Assembly: GCA_019136935.1 (NCBI GenBank)
Contig: JAGVTI010000224.1
Coordinates: forward strand, 1 to 10,939
Direction: 5' to 3'
Length of the DNA stretch: 10,939 nucleotides
Source of the DNA: Deltaproteobacteria bacterium
GTDB lineage: Bacteria > Desulfobacterota > Syntrophia > Syntrophales > JAAYKM01
This document shows, in pieces, positions 7,830 to 10,939 of the stretch (the stretch's first letter is position 1; each line of letters begins with the position of its first letter). The notes below the pieces were generated by a model. It worked only from the letters and a program-made list of their open reading frames with translations, did not search any database and was not told where the DNA came from. Made by a program: the position numbers and the translations under genes.

Positions 7830-8096
7830 CTATGTATCTGTTTTGGATGGACCCGCTTTCTCCGCGGAAGCGGTTTTCTCCGTTTTTTCCTTTTTGCTTT
7901 CCCGGGTCGAGGGCTTTTTCCCTCCGTAGTCCGTCACATACCAACCGCTTCCCTTCAGGTGGAAGGACGAGAGGGACAGAAGCTTACTGACGGGTCCCCG
8001 GCAAAAACGGCATTGGGTGATGGCAGGCTCCGTAATGCCTTGAAACTCCTCAAATTCTTTCCCGCACTGCTGGCATTTGTATTCGTAAATGGGCAT
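7830..8096 (-). CDS. FmdB-family zinc ribbon protein
   Basis: An 88-residue protein of the FmdB/CxxC_CxxC_SSSS regulatory-type family (PF09723), annotated as a putative regulator from its link to formamide/amide gene clusters; the role is generally unproven. The N-terminal [16 protein letters not shown] is the family hallmark. Cys8-x2-Cys11 and Cys29-x2-Cys32 form the zinc ribbon, followed by a Ser/Leu-rich segment (SKLLSLSS) and SGWYVTDY. The last 30 residues are a Lys/Glu/Ser/Thr-rich tail, probably disordered. The ATG at 8096 has AGGAGG (plus-strand 8107-8112) ten bases upstream. It lies 25 bases after the zincin-like gene, so the two very likely form one transcript. A terminator follows at 7777-7801. 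Confidence 0.92.
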   Translation of the reverse strand: MPIYEYKCQQCGKEFEEFQGITEPAITQCRFCRGPVSKLLSLSSFHLKGSGWYVTDYGGKKPSTRESKKEKTEKTASAEKAGPSKTDT

Positions 8097-8121
8097 GATA
8101 AAACAACCTCCTCAAAAAATC

Positions 8122-8664
8122 TTACTGGTAAAGGGCGTCCAGTTGATATCGCTTGCTGAAACATTCCAGGACCAGATCCAGGCGGGGATGGTCCACCGGC
8201 CTCAGGATTTCCTGGGTAATGCCGTTCACGGTTTCCTCCTCCGCTTCTTTCCGGTCTTCCTCCATGTCGAAATCAACCTCGCCCCCGTTGAAACGGACGA
8301 CATGAACCAGTTCATGGGCGGCAATGTAAAGCAGCAGGGGAGAAAGCCTGATAAAAGAACCGGCCCGCTCGACGGCGTCCAGGATCCGGTTATCCTGCAG
8401 ACAGATTCGGTAGAAGTCGAACCCGTCCTCCGCGTCCGTCCCGTCCTTCCTGTAACGGTACTTGCACAGATGGGCAAACACGTTGTCGTTTATCTCGTGA
8501 GATTCCAGGTCGGCCAGAGTCTTGACATCGTATCGCCACGACCGTATCGCATCCGGCGTCATGCGAAAGTAACGGGATACCAGTTTTTCCGCATGAAAAA
8601 ACGACCCGGCGGCATGAGAGATCTGGCCCGGACTGAAGCAACGATCCATGATATCCCTGTCCAT
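8122..8664 (-). CDS. Hypothetical protein with HExxH motif, putative zincin metalloprotease
   Basis: I do not recognise a named family. The frame opens at a TTG (8694); the first ATG is 8664 (180 residues) and another is 8649, whose AGGG five bases upstream is a reasonable ribosome site, so the start is uncertain. Numbered from TTG 8694, HELVH at 127-131 follows a hydrophobic helix (SPLLLYIAA), as in zinc metallopeptidases. About 20 residues later comes EEETVNGITQEIL (152-164), which resembles the EExxN helix that supplies the third zinc ligand in ImmA/IrrE-type gluzincins. There is no signal peptide or membrane segment, so it is likely cytoplasmic. The middle is acidic (DMEEDRKEAEEE). It heads a unit with the FmdB-like gene, under a good sigma-70 promoter. 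The fold is inferred from motif spacing only; a DnaJ-like or regulatory role is not excluded. Confidence 0.8.
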   Translation of the reverse strand: MDRDIMDRCFSPGQISHAAGSFFHAEKLVSRYFRMTPDAIRSWRYDVKTLADLESHEINDNVFAHLCKYRYRKDGTDAEDGFDFYRICLQDNRILDAVERAGSFIRLSPLLLYIAAHELVHVVRFNGGEVDFDMEEDRKEAEEETVNGITQEILRPVDHPRLDLVLECFSKRYQLDALYQ

Positions 8665-8717
8665 AACCCCTTGACCTGATTCCTGTCGTGACAACGGCCC
8701 GTTATCAAACAGAACCT

Positions 8718-8745
8718 AATATATTCACCAACCGGCCTTTGTCAA
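8718..8745 (-). promoter_or_regulatory. Sigma-70 promoter of the zincin-fmdB unit
   Basis: On the minus strand TTGACA (plus 8740-8745) is perfect, and after a 16-base spacer TATATT (plus 8718-8723) matches TATAAT at five of six positions. The predicted start is near 8711, giving a leader of about 45 bases to ATG 8664 or 60 to ATG 8649. It is the best housekeeping promoter in the window. Confidence 0.7.
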
Positions 8746-8841
8746 ATGTTTTATCAATCCGGAATTGCAGGATATTGACCGAGGAAGAAGCGGGGATGTT
8801 GATCGGCCAAATCACGGGACAGGACAGGGCCTTTCGACGCC

Positions 8842-9900
8842 TTACAGGGGACCCCTCTTCGTCCGGTGCGCCTTCACGGCTGCGGCAATGATGAGATCGA
8901 TCAGGGCGCTCTGGGTCATGTCCAGGGCCGCGGCCTGATGGAAGAGGACCGTCGAGGGGGTCATTCCGGGCAGGGTATTGGGTTCCAATACGACGACCCG
9001 TCCGTCGGCCAGGACAAACATGTCGATCCGGGCGTAGCATCGGAGGTTCAATGCAAGAAACGTCGCCAGGGCCGTATCCTGAATCTTTTTCAGGACTTCC
9101 TCCGGCAATCTGGCCGGGGTCTTGTTTTCCCCTTTGCCGTAGAGAAACTTATCCTCCAGGGACAGGATGCTGTCCGCGTCCGTCGGAATGGTTTCGGAGG
9201 GGACCAGGGGAAAAGGTTTCTCGCCTTCCAGAACACCGCAGGTGACTTCGACACCCGTCAGGAATTCCTCGACCAGGGCGGTGCTGTCCCAGGCAAAGGC
9301 GTTTTCCAGGGCCCGGCCGACCGAGGCGCGGGAAACGATCTTGGTCACGGCGGTGCTGCAGCCTTCCCGGGAAGGCTTGATTACGCAGGGGAATCCGATC
9401 CGGGCTTCGATCCGCTCCAGGGTATCCGCCTGACGGGGCGACTCCCAGTCCTGGCGGGGCACGGAAACGGTCTTGGGAACATCGATACCGGAAGCGGCCA
9501 AAAAGCGCCGGCAGAAATCTTTATCCATGCCCAGCGCGGAGGCCAGGACCCCCGATCCCGTGTAGGGAATGTCCAGCAGTTCGAGGAGCCCCTGCATGCA
9601 GCCGTCCTCCCCGTATTTTCCGTGGAGGGCGAGAAAAGCCAGGTCGATCCGGCCTTTCAGATCTTCGTACAGAAGCGGTTTCGCCTCTTCCCGGAGATCG
9701 TCTTCGATGTCCCGGGTGCTGTTTCTCATAAGGAGTTTCAGGGGAATTTCCCACAGGGCGGCCCGGCTGTCCATGAAGATGGAAATCGGTTCGTATTTTT
9801 TCCGGTCGATTTTACTGAAAATATTTCTGCCGCTCTCCAGCGAAATATCCTTCTCCGACGAGAGCCCTCCCAGGATGATGCCGATTTTCATTTTATCCAT
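8842..9900 (-). CDS. D-alanine-D-alanine ligase-like ATP-grasp protein (paralogue 1, atypical active site)
   Basis: A 352-residue member of the Ddl branch of ATP-grasp ligases, whose classical members join two D-Ala for peptidoglycan. The N-terminal GGLSSEKDISLESG holds Glu16 (Ddl E15), then LHGKYGEDG (92-100) and ALGMDK (122-127). IKP with Lys175 and the C-terminal metal and substrate residues R291, D293, E306 and N308 in EPNTLPGMT are all present. Two features differ from known Ddl enzymes. The P-loop-like REGSSxG is REGCSTA (178-184). The lid motif FYDYEAKY, which carries the catalytic Tyr216, is replaced by a sequence around SILSLEDKF (244-252). So D-Ala-D-Ala activity is doubtful; another amino acid or another nucleophile is possible. 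Its ATG at 9900 has only a weak ribosome site. It lies downstream of paralogue 2 (115-base gap, same strand). Confidence 0.88.
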   Translation of the reverse strand: MDKMKIGIILGGLSSEKDISLESGRNIFSKIDRKKYEPISIFMDSRAALWEIPLKLLMRNSTRDIEDDLREEAKPLLYEDLKGRIDLAFLALHGKYGEDGCMQGLLELLDIPYTGSGVLASALGMDKDFCRRFLAASGIDVPKTVSVPRQDWESPRQADTLERIEARIGFPCVIKPSREGCSTAVTKIVSRASVGRALENAFAWDSTALVEEFLTGVEVTCGVLEGEKPFPLVPSETIPTDADSILSLEDKFLYGKGENKTPARLPEEVLKKIQDTALATFLALNLRCYARIDMFVLADGRVVVLEPNTLPGMTPSTVLFHQAAALDMTQSALIDLIIAAAVKAHRTKRGPL

Positions 9901-10015
9901 ACTCTTATGTCCCGTTGCTGTTTCCTGATATTAAGATGTCTTGCACCCTTTCGATATAACCTTCCCAAATTTTGACGAACCCATCTCAACCTCAACCGTG
10001 CCGCGAACTTCCCGG
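9901..10015. other. Gap between the two ligase-like genes, no clear promoter or terminator
   Basis: 115 bases, AT-richer than the genes. No convincing -35/-10 pair, hairpin with T-run, or extra reading frame was found on either strand. A TCAACC direct doublet near 9986-9998 is the only local repeat. The two genes may therefore be co-transcribed, or the promoter may be poor in consensus. Confidence 0.4.
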
Positions 10016-10939
10016 TTACAGGGGGCCTGTCTTGGCGCCGTGGATCCTCATCCCGTTTTCGATCAGCAGCGTGATGATCATGGAAGGCAACATGCCGGCG
10101 CAGGCGGCCTGTTCGAAAAAGAACGAAGAGGGGGCCATACCCGACGAGGAATTGGGGTCCGTGATGAGGATGCGTTCATCCTTCAGGAGAAAACCGTCCA
10201 TCCGGCCATAGGACCGAAACCCCAAGGCCTGAAACGCCCGGACCGCCTCGTCCTTGATCTTTTCCACGAGGGCGGGCGGAATGTTTTTCGGCGGGGTGAA
10301 TTTCCGGCAGCGGCCGGGCATATACTTGTCATCGTAGGTGTAGAATTCGCTCTGGGGATGAATTTCCGTGACTTCGAGCGCCCGGATTCCCTCTTCTTCC
10401 TCCAGGACGATACAGGAAAACTCCGTCCCATCCAGATGTTCTTCCAAAAGCACCGACGTGTCCCATTGAAGAGCGCTTTGCATACCCTCCTCCAGCGTCT
10501 CCATCGTCCGGATGATGGTGACGCCCGTACTGGAACCTTCCCGGGTGGGCTTGATCACGAAGGGAAGGGAAAATCGCGCCAGAATGTCCTCCCGGACGGC
10601 ATTTGGGTCTTCATTCCAGTCCTCCTCTTGGATGACCATGCTGTCGGGCGTTTCCAGACCCGCCGCTTTCAGGAAGAACAGCTGGGCGTGCTTGTCCATG
10701 CCCAGTGCGGAAGCCAGGACTCCCGGTCCCGTATAGGGGATGCGGAGCAGTTCGAAGAGACCCTGGATACAGCCGTCGTCACCGTACTTGCCGTGGAGAC
10801 AGATGAAGGCGAAATCGATCTCCTCTCTCAGGTCCTCATACCTCAAGGATTTCGCTTCCTCATGGAGACGGTCCATGATATCGACGGTGGTGTTCTGCGA
10901 GACCAACTGCCAGGGAATCAGCCACAGCTTCCCCGCGTG
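10016..10939 (-). CDS. D-alanine-D-alanine ligase-like ATP-grasp protein (paralogue 2), 5'-truncated by window edge
   Basis: A second Ddl-type protein; the frame is open to the edge, so about 45 N-terminal residues are outside, and the TTG at 10906 is not the start. It aligns with paralogue 1 along its whole length (e.g. YGDDGCIQGLFELL, GVLASALGMDK, C-terminal TGPL). Here the serine loop REGSSTGV (around 10520-10545) and the lid motif FYTYDDKY with its Tyr (around 10321-10350) are canonical. The C-terminal metal motif is changed: the usual ExNTLPGMT reads DPNSSSGMA (10136-10159), so Glu becomes Asp and TLPG becomes SSSG, although Asn is kept. The residues affected are those other than the ones lost in paralogue 1. 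The pair looks like an old tandem duplication. Whether it makes D-Ala-D-Ala or another dipeptide cannot be told. Confidence 0.88.
   Translation of the reverse strand, partial: HAGKLWLIPWQLVSQNTTVDIMDRLHEEAKSLRYEDLREEIDFAFICLHGKYGDDGCIQGLFELLRIPYTGPGVLASALGMDKHAQLFFLKAAGLETPDSMVIQEEDWNEDPNAVREDILARFSLPFVIKPTREGSSTGVTIIRTMETLEEGMQSALQWDTSVLLEEHLDGTEFSCIVLEEEEGIRALEVTEIHPQSEFYTYDDKYMPGRCRKFTPPKNIPPALVEKIKDEAVRAFQALGFRSYGRMDGFLLKDERILITDPNSSSGMAPSSFFFEQAACAGMLPSMIITLLIENGMRIHGAKTGPL

Noticed and set aside
8089-8679. 196-residue plus-strand frame opposite the zincin-like gene
   Set aside because: The minus-strand frame has the HELVH motif, a promoter and a downstream partner; the plus frame has none of these.
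8866-9975. 369-residue plus-strand frame
   Set aside because: Lies antisense to ligase paralogue 1, whose family motifs are unambiguous; the composition (rich in G, Q, R, F) is typical of a shadow of a GC-rich gene.
10904-10906. TTG as start of ligase paralogue 2
   Set aside because: Upstream codons to the edge align with paralogue 1 (KLWLIPWQL with ALWEIPLKL), so the gene continues outside the window.

Overview
The window looks like chromosomal DNA of a Gram-negative anaerobe of the deltaproteobacterial type, possibly Syntrophus-like. This rests on moderately high GC, a sigma-54 response regulator, an Mrp/NBP35 ATPase beside a DHH phosphoesterase, and an FmdB-type zinc ribbon protein. The placement is inference; no marker gene settles it. 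Most of the window is packed, ordinary genes, with no mobile element, CRISPR array or rRNA. Both ends cut a gene.

Layout: (1) 1-895, the 3' part of a glycolytic glyceraldehyde-3-phosphate dehydrogenase gene. (2) 960-2267, a sigma-54-dependent response regulator, converging across a symmetrical terminator (2295-2329) on a small secreted basic protein (2347-2709, minus). That small gene has a near-consensus sigma-54 promoter at 2746-2761, so regulator and candidate target may lie tail to tail. (3) 2893-3957 (minus), a DUF2600/YtpB-like terpene synthase homologue, divergent from an HI0933-family flavoprotein (4059-5447). (4) 5569-5644, tRNA-Thr(CGT) with its own sigma-70-type promoter and terminator. 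(5) 5761-6651 mrp and 6724-7785 a DHH/DHHA1 phosphoesterase, probably co-transcribed. (6) On the minus strand, a HExxH putative zincin (8122-8664) and an FmdB-like zinc ribbon protein (7830-8096) form a two-gene unit. It has a good sigma-70 promoter at 8718-8745, and its terminator overlaps the stop codon of the convergent DHH gene. (7) On the minus strand, two tandem paralogues of the D-Ala-D-Ala ligase ATP-grasp family (8842-9900 and 10016 to the window edge).

The points most worth following up are three. The two ligase paralogues have each lost canonical Ddl active-site motifs, but different ones. The sigma-54 activator sits beside a gene with a sigma-54 promoter. The unannotated zincin-like protein has an ImmA/IrrE-like spacing of HExxH and a downstream Glu/Asn motif. 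None of these proves a new system; each is a testable hypothesis.
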